Notes: generated by a model from the letters alone, not told the origin. A DNA stretch of 64,000 bases from Saccopteryx bilineata (GCF_036850765.1 NC_089493.1:191536706-191600705); one strand, 5' to 3'. Counted from the stretch's first letter, positions 45,757-58,790 are shown. Program-made: numbers and translations.

Positions 45757-47211
45757 AGCCATGGTCCAATTCCAACATCTGTATAAAACCTGTTAACTGT
45801 ATTTGTTTCAGGGTGCTGTTGCCAGACATGTCCTGTCGTATTTCCTAGTGTTTTCTATATGAAGCCACATGAAAGAAATTTATTTTTAAAATTAGCAGTA
45901 GGATATGCTTCTGTTTGCTTAAGAAATACAAATATATCCCTCTCATAGATAATAAAAACTATAAAATAATGTTTCATTTTTCACTTTGGACATCTGGAAA
46001 TTTGGCACCAAGTTATGGCTCAACTATACCATGTGTGAAACTTTAAAACCTGCTTTAATGAATGTGGTCATTCTCCTCCCCTGCCCACTCCGCCCTCTCA
46101 CTCGGCTCCGTGTTGCACCTGGTCTTCATGTTTCATTTTAATCCCTCTTCTTGCTTTTTTAATGTCCAGGTTTTCTCTCCATTACTCCAAATACCGTATA
46201 TAATGAATCACTGTATAAGTGAGTAAAATTGCCCAGACTCTGTCACTCCGTATCCAAAGAGGTTATTATTTTTTCTTTAGAGTTTCACTATTCTCATTTG
46301 TAACTCAAATTCTCATTTTGACTCAAATTCTAGGGATAAAAATGGTAGAAGACTTTCTGTTTTAACTTTTTGAGTGGAGTTTATTGGGGTGACAGGGATC
46401 TTGATTTTCCATTTGGTGGAGCTGGAAGGAGCGTCACTGCCGTCCCGCCCTCAGCAGGAGAGCTGGGCAGTCTGCCCACGCCCACGACTCGCACGGAGTG
46501 CCCCCAGCCGTAGGGTAGTTGGTACCGTCAAGTGCGTTGTATATGCTGCCTTTTTTTTTTTCTACTAGTTCTTTGGGTTTCTTCTGCCTATTTAGTATAG
46601 AGCATGTAAAAATATACAGTATATGTTGCTTCAGAGTAAAATCAAGACTAAGAAATTCATATTTATTGATGAAATGTCAACATTTAAATTGTTTGACATG
46701 TACAAGGCCTGTCATTAGTTCAGAATCTTTCTTATATTGATACTGGGACTTGAGGTGTTAGATTCGTCCCTGACACAGTCACTGGTTTGTTCTGGTGTTG
46801 AATGAGAATGGAGCTGCTGTCTCTGGTTCCGGTGCTCTGTGTCTCCCATTAGAGTGTTTATAGAGCCTCTCTCTTAAGATAATAATGGTCCTTTTTTAAG
46901 CATAATTTTCTGTTAAAAAACTAGTTTCAATTATTGATGCTGTAACTGAGGAAAAATTGTTAAGAGGCTATCTGTATGTAGTCAGTCCTGTGTCACTCAC
47001 TGGATATCTAGTAAAGACACACTTCTGTTGGGGGCCGCAGAGTCCAGGCTGGGATTGCGGCTGGTGGTGGAGTCTGACCCAAATGCTCTGCCTGCCCTTT
47101 ACGAGTAACGTAATATTTTATACCCATGATGACTACAGAATTGTTCCAAATTTGCTTTTTCAGTTCTAATGCAAATTTTGGGTATATTCAAGCATAGTCT
47201 TTTCATATCAA
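45757..47211. other. unique DNA, no supported gene
   Basis: A GC-richer patch at 46420-46520 (CGCCCTCAGCAGG, CGCACGGAGTGCC) follows GTGGAGTTTATTGGGGTGAC, which resembles the antisense LINE-1 3' end. A short antisense LINE-1 fragment is likely there. Confidence 0.35.
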
Positions 47212-47225
47212 TAAATTGCCAGGGG

Positions 47226-47554
47226 GCCTGACCAGGCGGTGGCGCAGTGGATAGAGCGTTGGACTGGGATGTGGAGGACTCAGGTTCGAGACCCCAACGT
47301 CACCAGCTTGAGTGCAGGCTCATCTGGTTTGAACAAAACTCACCAACTTGGACCCAAGGTCTCTGGCTCCAGCAAGGGGTTACTCGGTCTGCTGAAGGCC
47401 CACGGTCAAGGCACATACGAGAAAGCAATCAATGAACAACTAAGGTGTCGCAACGAAAAACTAATGATTGATGCTTCTCATCTCTCTCCGTTCCTATCTC
47501 TCTGTCCCTATCTATCCCTCTCTCTGACTCTCTGTCTCTGTAAAAATAAATCAG
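47226..47554 (+). mobile_element. tRNA-headed SINE, group B, with 14-bp TSD
   Basis: Head GCCTGACCAGGCGGTGGCGC, ATAGAGCGTTGGACTGGGAT, CTTGGACCCAAGGTCTCTGG, GAGAAAGCAATCAATGAACA and TCTCCGTTCC end. TAAATTGCCAGGGG is duplicated exactly (47212-47225 and 47555-47568), so a young insertion. Confidence 0.96.
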
Positions 47555-47568
47555 TAAATTGCCAGGGG

Positions 47569-47670
47569 TAAGATGGGTGGTTGTGAGAGTTTTCTGTGAC
47601 CCAAAAATGACTTTTTAAAAGCTTGTCTCTTTCAGTTCATTAGTATTCACTAGGGAGTGAGATACAGGGT
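47569..47670. other. unique DNA
   Basis: Nothing recognised. Confidence 0.3.
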
Positions 47671-47875
47671 AAAGGTGAAGGCTTACCATGTACCAGTCCA
47701 TAGCCTAAATAACTTCATTTACTTTGGTCCTTCTAACAAGTATGTGCAACGAGTACCCATTTTAGAGATGAGGAAATTAAGGCTCACGGTCAGTGAGCAT
47801 CACTGACAGCTAATGAATCTACAGAGTAGCGATTTAGACCTAGACCTCGACACTACACAGGCACATGAAGACTGA
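47671..47875 (-). mobile_element. MIR SINE, antisense
   Basis: GCTTACCATGTACCAGTCC, the CCATTTTAGAGATGAGGAAA core, TTAAGGCTCACGGTCAGTGA and GAATCTACAGAGTAGCGATT are the reverse order of MIR. Confidence 0.75.
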
Positions 47876-48379
47876 AATTGTTACAGGTGTTTGCCTTTTC
47901 TTTCTCGCCATAAGTCATAAAGGCCTGGTTTCTTAAAAGATTACTGAACAGTTTATTTTTTTAGACTTATTTTATTGATTGCAACATATTGTATTTAAAA
48001 TTAATGATGATTACAAGCAGCCTGCTCTTCTCTGATAAGCTGGGAAGGATAAACGGCTGCATCATCACTCAGTTGTGTAGCAGTTAGGGAGTACACATTT
48101 GATAAATCTACAGAATAATCCACTATGAGAAGATGTGGTTCCAAATCAAGGCCTTTGTTCCTGACGGACACTAGAACAAGGGAAGTCTTCTACTGAATAA
48201 TCCTTGTACACATTGCTTTGAAATACTGAGGAGCATCGTATCAATAGAATCCTAGAATATTAGAACCGAAAGGAATCATAAAATATGTACTCTAGTGGTT
48301 CTTCAGCCGGCTCTGTGGTTTCGGGCACCGGGAGGAGCTGGGCAGCCATCTTTCCTTTCAGGAAACAGCGCTCGACCGT

Positions 48380-49010
48380 AACCTGTCACTCATGCGAGGT
48401 GCTCTGGTAAGCCCTTATTTGAAGAAATGGTTTCATACCTTGAAAACATTTTTTCACCATTCCTTAATTTCACAGATGGCATTTTAAGGCACAGAGAAGC
48501 AAGTCACCTTTGCGTGGTAACCTCACTTGCTGGACCAGGATTTTCAGTGCAATAGTTCATTCATTCTTTCAGTTAACGTCACTGACTGCTTCCAGTGTCC
48601 CGATCACTGCACCTAGAGCTCACGGACTGTGGAAGAGATGGAAGAATAAACAGTTGACAGCACAGTATGACAAAGGAAGCTAATGACGTGCCATGTGAAA
48701 AGTCAATGAGAAACATTCCATGAGAAATTACATTTTAACTAGATCTTAAAGATATAGATGATTTTGCCCTGTTGAAAAGGGTAGGGCGGCTATTCCCAGC
48801 TGTGGGCAAAGCCAGGGAAGTATGAAAGCATGGCATGAGCAGCCATGTCAGGGGGCTTTGTGGAGTAAAATCCTGGCCACTACAACACAAGTTAGCGGAA
48901 GGGTGCTCCTGCAGTTGGGAATGGCCAGAGCAGAGAGAATGCGCCACAGCAAAGTAGGGGAAGAAGGCTTTATTCTATAGAAACCAGAGCACCACTGATG
49001 ACTTTTAATT
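48380..49010. mobile_element. old repeats: antisense MIR-like piece followed by an unassigned element
   Basis: 48455-48550 (AATTTCACAGATGGCATTTT, then AAGGCACAGAGAAGCAAGTC) is MIR-like on the minus strand. 48558-49010 starts TTCATTCATTCTTTCAGTTA and continues with GGGTAGGGCGGCTATTCCC and GGAATGGCCAGAGCAGAG, the texture of an old, common mammalian interspersed repeat that I cannot name with certainty. Confidence 0.45.
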
Positions 49011-49050
49011 AGGTTAGAGGAGTGATTATGTATTTCAGCAAAGTTCTTCT

Positions 49051-49436
49051 GGCCCTGGCCAGTTGGCTCAGTGGTAGAGCATTGGTCTGATGTGTGGATG
49101 TCCCAGGTTTGATCCTGGTCAGGGCACACAGGAGAATTGACCATCTGCTTCTTCACTCCTTCTCTTCTCCCTTCTCTCTCTCTATCTTCCTTTCCCACAG
49201 CCATGGCTTGATTGGTTGGAGTACATCGGCCCCAGGTGCTGAGGATGGCTCCATGGAGCCTCTGCCTCAGGCACTAAATAGCTTGGTTGCGAGCATGGCC
49301 CAAGATGGACAGAGCATCCGCCCCAGACGGGGGTTGCCAGGTGGATCCCGGTCAGGGTGCGTAAGGGAGTCTCTCTCTCTACAGCCTTTCTTCTCACTTG
49401 GAAAAGAAGGAAAAAAACACTGTTTTAAAGAGAGAG
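49051..49436 (+). mobile_element. tRNA-headed SINE, group A, with 10-bp TSD
   Basis: Head GGCCCTGGCCAGTTGGCTC, linker GGGCACACAGGAGAATTG, CCACAGCCATGGCTTGATTG, and AGAGCATCCGCCCCAGACGG. AAGTTCTTCT precedes (49041-49050) and follows (49437-49446). Confidence 0.92.
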
Positions 49437-49446
49437 AAGTTCTTCT

Positions 49447-51720
49447 GTGACGGTATCTTAATCCTGGATGGAAGAAGTACAAGCTATATATTGCCCTTCA
49501 GTCATTGAAGCCTCTACGCTTGCAGGTGCCCCGGGCCCTTTCCAACAGCAAGTATCCATTAGATGTTTCGGTAAAGGTGTTTTGTCCTTTAGAGTGTCTG
49601 CCTGTCACAACGCAGCGTAGATTAGATTTGGAGGACCTTTTAAAACTGAGTGTTTGACTCTCTGTGAAATCCCTCTTTGTGTTTTGCTTCACTTGAAATG
49701 ACATTATGACCAACTGTGAGAGGGGATAATTTGTAGTTTCCTTTGTCATCATCGTTTTTGGATGTCACAGACCACGGAGTGCTCGGCGCTAGTTCAGGGA
49801 AACAGAGAGTGGGAAGGAGATATGATTTCTATATTATTATTTCTCTTGAGTCTTCCCACTCGTAATGGATTTTGGCTTCAGGCATAAAGATGTATGGAGA
49901 AGCGGCCTGTTGGGAAGCAGCTTATGGTTCATTTGGCTTCTCTGTGACTAAATGTAGTATCAAATGACTCAGGTGGTGCTTGCATGATACTCAGTCGAAA
50001 GGGCTACTGTTCCATAAAAGGTGCTTTAGCATATACTGTGAAGGCTAGACATTAAATTCCAGGGTTTCTATGTGTGAAGAAGAGTCGAGCCAGATTTCTT
50101 ATCTTGAATTATTTTAGTACTCAGCATAGTACCTCGCAGATAATAAGCACTCAGTAAGTGATAGCTGCTCATATTCTCTTCATCATCATAGTCACTGTCC
50201 CTGACCTGGAACTTCATACCCTCAAGTGATGGAGCGAACATAGAGGGGCCAGCTAGGAGGCTGGTCGTCAGCAATGGAAGGTAAACCTCCGTGGGTTTTG
50301 TAGCTAGCACGTGCTAGCCATCTAACCTGACAGGCTGCCTTCCCACTTCCCTGACCGCCCTGCAAGGTCTCTTTGCTGGTTTGATGTCCACTGATCTTCG
50401 CTCTCCGCACCCCTAACCTCTTTAGGAGATACCCTGGGTCCTTAGACACCTCCTTTTCATTGATATCTGAGTTAGGCTCGTTTTTCACAAGCGTTAAGTT
50501 TCTGAGTGGTTACACAGTATAGTTTTGGGGAGTTTTCTTTTTGTTTTTTGTTTTTTTGAGTTTTTTCTTTCCAAAATCCCATGGCACACTAATAAGAGAA
50601 CCTGGAAGGGAAGAATACTGTCTCCCATCTGGGTCCTCTCACCATGTGGCTGTTAACTTTATTCTTTCAACTTACTGTGTTTTCATCCTTCTATATTATA
50701 TCATATTCTCCTTTGAAGTCCCTAGCTTGGTCTGTTCAGAGGGCAAAGAAGAGTGTGATACTTTGTGAGAAGTATCGCATAGTTTGGTCTTGCACACGAT
50801 AAAGAGATGCTGTGATTGAATTCTTCCTGTTTCAGGAAGCTAATTAACAGCAATTTCTTCTTTCACTGTACCTGGGAAGCAGCGAATGTAATCTGCAAGC
50901 ATGGCTTCAGCTTTGACTTAGTTTGTATCTATCTATATTAACGCGTCCCAGAAGCGAAGCATTGATACCCCTTTATTGCGCTCTTTTTTGAAAGAAGTAT
51001 CTTCAATCAAAGAAATGTGTCTTAATTTTAAAGATAGTTTTTACACCACTCTAAGATGAAAATAGTGAGAGAACCCCTGCAAAGCACAGGAAATTCCTTC
51101 TTTAAGTAACAGATCTCAGTAGGCTCTTGATCTGCAGGTCACTATTCTTCATCTTCTGAGTCAAATGAATGTACGCAGGAGCACCAGTGAGCACATGGGG
51201 GGGGGGGGGGGGCTGCAGCAAGTGTGGAAGCGGAACCGGCCACGTTGGCAAACGGGCAGACACTTCTGTTTTGCTAAGCACCTGCTTTTTCATAGTTAGA
51301 CTGTCCGAACCATCTGCTTTTATATTCTTTCTACCTACCGTCTGCCATTTTGGAGTTCTTAAAAAGCTTTTAAAAGTCATCGAGAACTGTTCACAGGAAG
51401 CTAGGAGTCAGTCCATGCTGCCCTTTAAAAACTTTATGCTTTTAGGATATTCCCATTTAAAGCTCGAGAGATTATTTGCTTTTTAATTTAGGTACCACAT
51501 GTTATATGTTGTGTAATTAAAAATGTTTTCCTCCTTCCCAATTACTTACTCTCAGACATCAAAATTTAAATTGCCTAAATAGTGTGACATATTAATAGAT
51601 GCATAGTAATTGAATGTAAATGATGGTTTATTTATCCCTTTTCATTAAAAAAGAAAAAGCATTGTACAATTTAATGAAAATCTCTAATTCTTTAGAAGCT
51701 TAGTTATATTCTAAGTATTC
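49447..51720. other. unique DNA with one MIR-like fragment and a poly-G run
   Basis: No supported gene. 50095-50165 (GTACTCAGCATAGTACCTCG, then GCACTCAGTAAGTGATAGC) looks like a MIR 3' end on the plus strand. A run of 16 G lies at 51197-51212. Confidence 0.4.
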
Positions 51721-51734
51721 AGCTGATGTTCTCC

Positions 51735-51930
51735 ATAACAACAGTACTTATAAAATGCCTAGTGGGCACCAGACACTGTGCTAGGCATTTTGTCCCACTT
51801 ATTGCTAATCCTTTCTCTACAGCCTCACACGGTAGGTGTTGTCTTCATTTTGCAGATGAAGCAATTGACTACCAGGAAGTTGAGAAAATTGTTCAGGGTC
51901 ACAACTGAGACTGGGATTTGAGCTGCAGTT
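51735..51930 (-). mobile_element. MIR SINE, antisense
   Basis: GGGCACCAGACACTGTGCTA, GGCATTTTGTCC, ACGGTAGGTGTTGTCTTC, ATTTTGCAGATGAAGCAATT and TTCAGGGTCACAACTGAGAC are the reversed MIR order. Confidence 0.8.
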
Positions 51931-52385
51931 TTTCTTGCTCTTGAACACTGCTTTTCAAAAGGTCCCGTCAGCAGGGCGCTTCGGTATGTAAGAGAAGGTT
52001 TCCGCATAGGGACCAGGCGATACACTTTATTTCACTGTGGGTGAGAGCACACTTCCTTTTGTTTATGAAGAGCCTGCCTCTTGCTAGCCTCTGATAGTAC
52101 ATGGGCATTTTATTTTCTTCTCATTGAGAAGTAGTGTTGACACTTGGTCCTCGTTTCTACTTTTCTCAAAGTTTTTTTTTTTTGTAATGATTTCACTTAA
52201 AAAGAAAGACAGGAACAAGTGTGTCCTGTTTCTAAAAATTTACAAAACTTATTTGTTTTTTCCTTGGGCTTTCTATCTGTCAACATAAAGTTAAGATTAG
52301 AGTTGGAATTGAACGGCTATGTTCCTACACGGTTTTGAACTTTGTCACTACCTGAAATTATGTTCTGTGAAAAACAGACTCAGAA

Positions 52386-52729
52386 GCCTGACCAGGTGGT
52401 GGCGCAGTGGATAGAGCATCGGACTGGGATGTGGAGGACCCAGGTTTGAGACCCCGAGGTCACCAGCTTGAGCACAGGCTCATCTGGTTTGAACAAAGCT
52501 CACCAGCTTTGACCCAAGGTCGCTGGCTGGAGCAAGGAATTACTTGATCTGCTGTAGCCCCACGGTCAAGGCACATATGAGAAAGCAATCAATGAACAAC
52601 TTAGGTGTTGCAATGAAAAACTAATGATTGATGCTTCTCATCTCTCTCCATTCCTGTCTGTCTGTCCCTATCTATCCCTCTCTCTGACTCTCTCTCTGTC
52701 TCTGAAAAAAAAAAAAAAGCAAAAAAAAA
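52386..52729 (+). mobile_element. tRNA-headed SINE, group B
   Basis: Head GCCTGACCAGGTGGTGGCGC, ATCGGACTGGGATGTGGAGG, the GGCACATATGAGAAAGCAAT segment, TCTGTCCCTATCTATCCCTC and an interrupted poly-A tail. AAAACAGACTCA flanks it (52371-52382 and 52730-52741). Confidence 0.95.
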
Positions 52730-52741
52730 AAAACAGACTCA

Positions 52742-53800
52742 AAAGATGCAATAGTCCAATTGGTTTAAAAGCATAGAGTTACTAGATATAATCTGTATAT
52801 CTCTTTTAGAGCACGGCTTCATATACACGATAGAAATAAACATGAAAATATTAGGTCTCTTCAGCCTAGAAAGTTGAACACTTAAAAGGAGGATCAGATT
52901 TTTTCTTTAATCGGGATATTGGTTGGACTTGGAAATTTCTATCTGTACCCTTTTGAGGGCACGGTTGGAGAGTAGGTCACTGGAGAAGGAGTCAGACAGT
53001 AATGAACCCAATGCGCTCCGTGGCTGGTCTGTTGCATCCGTGTACAATCCACTAAGGTAGAGTGGTCTCCTTCAAGTTTCTGGCCTGCCCCAGACCTTGT
53101 TCAACAAAACAGCCTGAATGGTCCCAGCTTTGCCACCTTGACCCTCCTTCCCGACCCCTAGCCCTCGCTGCCTCTCTTCAGCAGTACAGCTGATGCAGAG
53201 GGATTCCTCTTCCAGTCAGCACTTGCTTTTGCAACTATGGATTTGGAGTTATTTTGATACATATTTATTTCATTGAAATCTTATTATTAAATGAACCTTC
53301 CCCCAAGGAACTAGGTGTATCCGGATGGAGGGCACTCTCAGCTCAAGGATGTGGAGAGCAGAAATCTCTAACTGAAAATGAAGAATTAGAAGAAGAAGCC
53401 AGAGCAGTGTGTCCCTGAAGGTCAGAATATCGAGGAGATGAAACACAGGGTGTCAGGCAAAGGGTTGCGGAAGGGTAACAGCTTGACCTCTCTGTCCCTG
53501 GTCCATCACACACACTGTCGTTGACAAATTCAAACTCCACTTTAGTCAGAGGACTCTTCCACTGGAAGACCTCTCTGTTCCCTCCATCAAGCCAGTACTC
53601 TGGCTTCTGAGATCCTCCATAAGCTATAGCCCCCTGCTGGCCAGTGTTAGTGCCCACAGCCGCCCTCTGGTAGACTACACTGTGATCTCCTCTCCCTCCC
53701 CTCCTCCTCCAGCCTGCAGCCTGCAGGCTTCCCACCCTGCCATACTCGACTCAGGCTTAGCTCTAACAGTTCCTAATACTGGGATCATCTTCGTTAAAAA
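52742..53800. other. unassigned DNA; repeat-like block at 53340-53740
   Basis: The longest minus-strand frame here (53735-53343, 130 codons) shows no recognisable domain. The region 53360-53690 has an old-repeat texture (GAAGGTCAGAATATCGAGGA, CCGCCCTCTGGTAGACTACA) but I cannot name the family. Confidence 0.35.
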
Positions 53801-53804
53801 TCAG

Positions 53805-54440
53805 TTAAATAATAATGACAATGAGAGTGCTGGCACTCATTTATTCTTTATTATATGCCAGGCACTGCGACAGTAAGCTTTTACATGCATTATGTCTTGT
53901 AAGCTTCAAAATAATCTTCATGGCCCTGGCCGGTTGGCTCAGTGGTAGAGCGTCGGCCTGGCGTGCAGAAGTCCCGGGTTCAATTCCCGGCCAGGGCACA
54001 CAGGAGAAGCGCTCATCTGCTTCTCCACCCCTCCCCCTCTCTTTCCTCTCCGTCTCTCTCTTCCCTTCCTGCAGCCGAGGCTCCATTGGAGCGAAAATGG
54101 CCCGGGCGCTGGGGATGGCTCCTTGGCCTCTGCCCCAGGCGCTAGAGTGGCTCTGGTCGCGACAGGGCGACGCCCCGGAGGGGCAGAGTGTCGCCCCCTG
54201 GTGAGCAGAGCATCGCCCCTGGTGGGCGTGCCGGGTGGATCCCGGTCAGGCGCATGCGGGAGTCTGTCTGACTGTCTCTCCCCGTTTCCAGCTTCAGAAA
54301 AAGACAAAAAAAAAAAATCTTCATGATGAATGTGTTCTTAACCCCAGCTCTACCGATAAAGGAACTTGACTAAGCAAACAACGGAGGAAGTGGCAGGCAT
54401 GTGATCGGATGTGTAGGTCTAACTCTTGAGTTCATGCAAT
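53805..54440 (-). mobile_element. MIR SINE, antisense, split by a SINE
   Basis: GCACTCATTTATTCTTTATT and ATATGCCAGGCACTGCGACA (53836-53874) form one side; CTACCGATAAAGGAACTTGA and AGGAAGTGGCAGGCATGTGA the other. The group A SINE at 53922-54315 lies between them. The nesting dates the SINE as younger. Confidence 0.7.
53922..54315 (+). mobile_element. young tRNA-headed SINE, group A, with doubled CTCF-like module
   Basis: Near-consensus head GGCCCTGGCCGGTTGGCTC, GTCGGCCTGGCGTGCAGAAG, B box GGGTTCAATTCCC, CCCTTCCTGCAGCCGAGGC, then two CTCF-like modules: TCGCCCCCTGGTGAGC (54191-54206) and ATCGCCCCTGGTGGGCGTG (54212-54230). It ends GTTTCCAGCTTCAGAAAAA. AATCTTCAT(G) flanks it (53913-53921 and 54316-54324). 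Many CpGs persist, so the copy is recent. Confidence 0.96.
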
Positions 54441-54984
54441 GATGAGCTGTCCTTCCCAGTCTTGCTTCTTAAGTGTTTTCTGCTGTGTCCTTATATTTTT
54501 AACAAAGTTGGAGAATTTTGAGAACAGAGGCAATGTCCTATACATATCTTACATCTGTCAATAGAGCTAGGGTGGTGCTAGACCGACAGCTATTTCCTGA
54601 CTGACTGACTGACTGACTATGGATTAGGTAGGGTGAGGCGGTCAGGATAGATGGGGACAGGAGCAGAGAAATGGTATGCCAATACGGGTCATTTTTCCCA
54701 ATGGGTGTTCTTAAATAGAACATTAATAGATTGAGGAACAGTGATTTAGAAGGAGCCAGCGTTCTCTTTGTAAGGATAGTGAGTTAGAAAAGGGTTTTTA
54801 TAGTGTCACGTGGGGCTAGATCAGGACCACTCTTCTTTCATTATTCCAGCACTTATAATTACTCTGATATTGTGATTTCTAGTAAGAAATATGTTTGCTC
54901 TTCACTCTCCTTTCTGGCATAGAGCTCCTAAAACCTTGGAATTTCCTAAGTGATTAACTGCTCATAAAGGTGTCTTGATAGTCT
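54325..54984. other. MIR remainder, then unique DNA with a short (CTGA)n
   Basis: (CTGA)n at 54597-54619. Nothing else recognised. Confidence 0.4.
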
Positions 54985-55655
54985 TAGCAAACCCCTTTCA
55001 ATTATCCCAGAGTTTTGTTGATGAGGCGACTTTTGGAAAGCACCAAAATGGGTGCTGGTTGCCAGGAGAACCAACCAGTGATTAGAGGGTTGGAACTTTC
55101 AGTCCCACCCCCTGACCTCTGGGAAGAGACGGGGCTGAAGATTGAGTTCATTCACCACCCGTGGCCAGTGATTCCGTCAGTTGTGCCTACGTCATGAAGC
55201 GTCCATAAAATATGGAAAGGACAGGGTCTGGAGAGCTCCTGGGTGGGTGAACACGTGGAGATTCAGGGAGCGTGGCTCACTCAGCACGAAGCTCGGCTCC
55301 CCTTCCCCACATACCTTTTCCTAAGTGTTTTATCTATTTAAACAGAGCAGTAATCTATTTAACTATATCTTTTTAAATAGAGCAGTAATCAAGTAAACTG
55401 TGTCTCTGCATTCTGTGAGACCTTCTAGCAAATTGCACCAAAGGGGGGCGTCATTGGAACCTTTGATCTTTGATCTAGGGATGATGACCTAGACTTTGAG
55501 TTGCCATCTGAATTAGGGGCAGTCTTGTGGGACTGAGCCCTTCACCTGTGGGATCTGCCATTATCTCTGAAGAGATAGTGTCAGAATGGATTTAAAATCG
55601 TGGAATCCCCTGATCAGTGTCCACTGAGAATTGGAGAATTACTTGATGATTTTTT
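54985..55655 (+). mobile_element. old LTR of a retrovirus-like element, solitary
   Basis: The block has LTR-type parts in order: a U3-like stretch (AGAGGGTTGGAACTTTCAGT, CCTACGTCATGAAGCGTCC), a TATA-like CCATAAAATATGG at about 55203, a downstream AGAGCAGTAATC region that is doubled (55346-55358, 55380-55392), a TGTGTCTCTGCATTCTGTGA run, and an end with GGGACTGAGCCCTTCACCTG. I recognise the text as a mammal-wide LTR but not its family name. No gag, pol or env sequence is present. The strand is by texture. Confidence 0.55.
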
Positions 55656-56046
55656 TTTAGGGAGTAAAACACATTAGAATTTCAAATACATGTAATTGCC
55701 TACTCTGTGCCTCCTACTATAAACAGCGGGCCACAAATTTAACCAGAGAGAGACCTGCCACCACAGACTGGCGGAGAGCACAGACCAAACCGACAGGTGA
55801 TCGCCGCTCAGTGTGATGAGCCCATGACTGATATGCAGAACAGTGGGAACAGAGAAGAAGATACCCAATGTAATTTTGGGAAGAAGTCCCAGAGGGTGCT
55901 TGGGCTTTCTGTTAGTGTCACTCGGTTCTGTTTATTACACAGCCAGGGAAATAAAATAAAACTAGGAGTTCGCTGCATATTGGTGCAAAGAGATCAGAAG
56001 TGTCCAGCTACACGTTTTCCGTTTCCCCATCAAGATTGCAAAATGA

Positions 56047-56365
56047 GTCTGACCGGGCGGTGGCACAGTGGGTAGAGACACAGACAGTGGATAGTCCCAC
56101 ATCGGATTGGGACACAGAGGACCCAGGTTTGAGCAAAGCTCACCAGCTTGAGGCCAAGGTCACTGGCTCAAGCAAGGGATCACTCGGTCTGCTGTAGCCC
56201 CCCAGTAAGGCACATATGAGAAAGCAATCAATGAACAACTAAGGTGTCGCAATGAAGAATTGATGCTTCTCATCTCTCCCTTCCTGTCTGTCTGTCCTTA
56301 TCTGTCCCTCTCTCTGACTCTCTCTGTCTCTGTCACCAAAATAAATTAATTAATTTTTAAAAAAG
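56047..56365 (+). mobile_element. tRNA-headed SINE, group B, with internal duplication
   Basis: Starts GTCTGACCGGGCGGTGGCAC. The segment between AGTGGGTAGAG and GGATTGGGACACAGAGG carries extra ACACAGACAGTGGATAGTCC-type sequence not seen in other copies. Then GGCACATATGAGAAAGCAAT. The tail ends near 56365. GATTGCAAAATGAG and GATTACAAAATAAG flank it with two mismatches. Confidence 0.88.
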
Positions 56366-57546
56366 GATTACAAAATAAGACCATGAAAAATAAATATTAC
56401 TATACTTTAGATTGTTGACCAAATTAAGGCGGTTGATGACAAAAATCAATGTTCTGTTGCTTCTAAGAAGATAATTAGAAAAACAAATGAGCTCCCCTGC
56501 CCCTCTCATTTGGCGTCAAGAACTACCCACTTCCCTCTCTAATGGAGGTGCCAGATATAAGTCAAGGTTATCTTCCACCCATTGAATAAAACAGCACTCA
56601 ATAGAAAGTGTAATTGATTCGGTAGAATAAGTGTCCATGAATACATATTTTCCCCTAATAGCCAGAATAGGAAGCGGTGTTGTCCACCAGTGAGAACTGT
56701 GACTACAAAGTTGGAGAAGCCATTTACTGTGGAATCTTCAGCAGTCTCCTCACCATTTTCTTTATTTTCCTCATCTAAAAAAATGAGGTTAATGGTACTT
56801 GCCCTACCTGCTTTGATCACATTCTTAGTGATCCAGGAAAGACAGTGCAAAGAATGTGAGCCCTCTCCCAGCCGAGAAGATAACCCAAGTATTAAAGATT
56901 TAGAATAAAATGTTGTCAGGGAGATACAGGAGGAGGGGGGGGGGGAGGCAGTAGATATTTGGCCAGCTATTTTTCTTGGTTGCCGATGGAGAGTTTTATC
57001 ATTCCGCATCAGCCGTAGTACGGGGGAAGGTCAGGATTTTCAAAACACACAAGGATTTACTAGTACTGAAAAGAAGCAAAGTAAAAAATAATACATACTA
57101 AGGTTTTCTGCATATACAGACATGTAATTTATAGAATATTATTGTGGTGGTAATGATTCCCTCTAGAAATCGGTGAAGATGAAATAAAATTATTTCATTG
57201 AACTCTTCAAAAAAGGTATCTCCTACAAATTCCTAATTGTTAATTGTCATACACTGGTATCAAGAGAAAGGGAAGAAAAAATAGGTCTGAGTAAAGAAAT
57301 GGAGAGTTGTCAGACCTGGCATTTGTAGTCATTGGTGTAGTGGGTTATCATCTGAGAGTTCAGATGAAATGGAACAAAGTTGTGCTCTGAAAATTGAATT
57401 ATTTTTCATTGTGCATAATTGAATCAAGTTGAAATTTGATAGGTATGAGACAAAAAAAGGCCACAGCTATGATCGCTGTTACAGGAAATGGAAGAAATTA
57501 ATAATAAAAAACAGTACACTGCCTCATAAATACATGCTTGTCCTGA
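56366..57546. other. unique DNA with a MIR fragment and a poly-G run
   Basis: 56745-56870 (CTCACCATTTTCTTTATTTT, CCTCATCTAAAAAAATGAGG, TTAATGGTACTTGCCC) is MIR on the plus strand. The 156-codon minus-strand frame 57009-56539 runs antisense through it and is not a gene. Poly-G of 11 at 56935-56945. Confidence 0.45.
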
Positions 57547-57642
57547 GTTTAGTGCAGCAATTTCCAACCTTTTTCATCTTGCGGCACATATAAACTAATT
57601 GCAGAAATTCTGCAGCACACCAAAAATAAAATATTTTTTGCC

Positions 57643-58159
<517 letters not shown>

Positions 58160-58365
58160 GCCAGTCTAACTATAAAATAGGCATAATTTTGATTCATTCA
58201 CCCAGGACAGCTATTGTTGTGTTGGCTGTTGCAATTTTTTTTATTTCACACCTAAGGGAAAAGAAGTCAGTGCCCCTGACTAAAGAGTCAGGTATTGCTT
58301 GTTTTAAAAATTCTTATGGCGCCCAGTGTGCCACGGCACCCTGATTGAAAATCGCTGGATTGGAG

Positions 58366-58604
58366 GATTGAGCACATTAAGCAAATCCCTGATTAATTTA
58401 AGTTTAATCCCGGAATTGAGTACAGATATTAGAAATTCATTTATGCGTAGGTAAGCCAGAAAAACTAAATAAACAGCTTACTTAATAGAGCAGGATTTTT
58501 AGCAGTTCTTGTGAATATGTGAACATACATTCTTTTAAAAGAACCATTATAATTAAGCAAGACATGTTTGATGTGGATATTTTTTAAATAACCAAGTTTC
58601 TGCA
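58366..58604. other. unique AT-rich DNA
   Basis: Nothing recognised. Confidence 0.35.
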
Positions 58605-58790
58605 TTTTTAAAATTTTTAAAATATTTTTGTTGAATGTATTGGGGTGACACTGATAACATACAGATTCCGGGTGCACAGTTTTACAATTCGTCATCTGTC
58701 TATTGCATTGTGTGTTCACTCCCTCCCCAGTCAGGTCTCCCCCCATCACCATCTTACCCCCTCCCAGGTTCTAAAATACAAAATATATTA
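58605..58790 (-). mobile_element. LINE-1 3' end, antisense
   Basis: TTTTTGTTGAATGTATTGGG, GTGACACTGATAACATACAG, GTCATCTGTCTATTGCATTG, TGTGTTCACTCCCTCCCCAG and GTCAGGTCTCC are the typical antisense LINE-1 3' UTR order. Confidence 0.75.

Noticed and set aside
53343..53735. 130-codon minus-strand frame
   Set aside because: Sits in repeat-like sequence, no recognised motif, no splice evidence.
53922..54000. tRNA gene-like A and B boxes at SINE heads (also at 1062, 28018, 31570, 44878, 45345, 49051, 57643)
   Set aside because: Each belongs to a longer SINE with tail and target duplication and has no proper acceptor and anticodon stems.
56539..57009. 156-codon minus-strand frame
   Set aside because: Runs antisense through a MIR copy and a poly-G tract; no recognisable domain.
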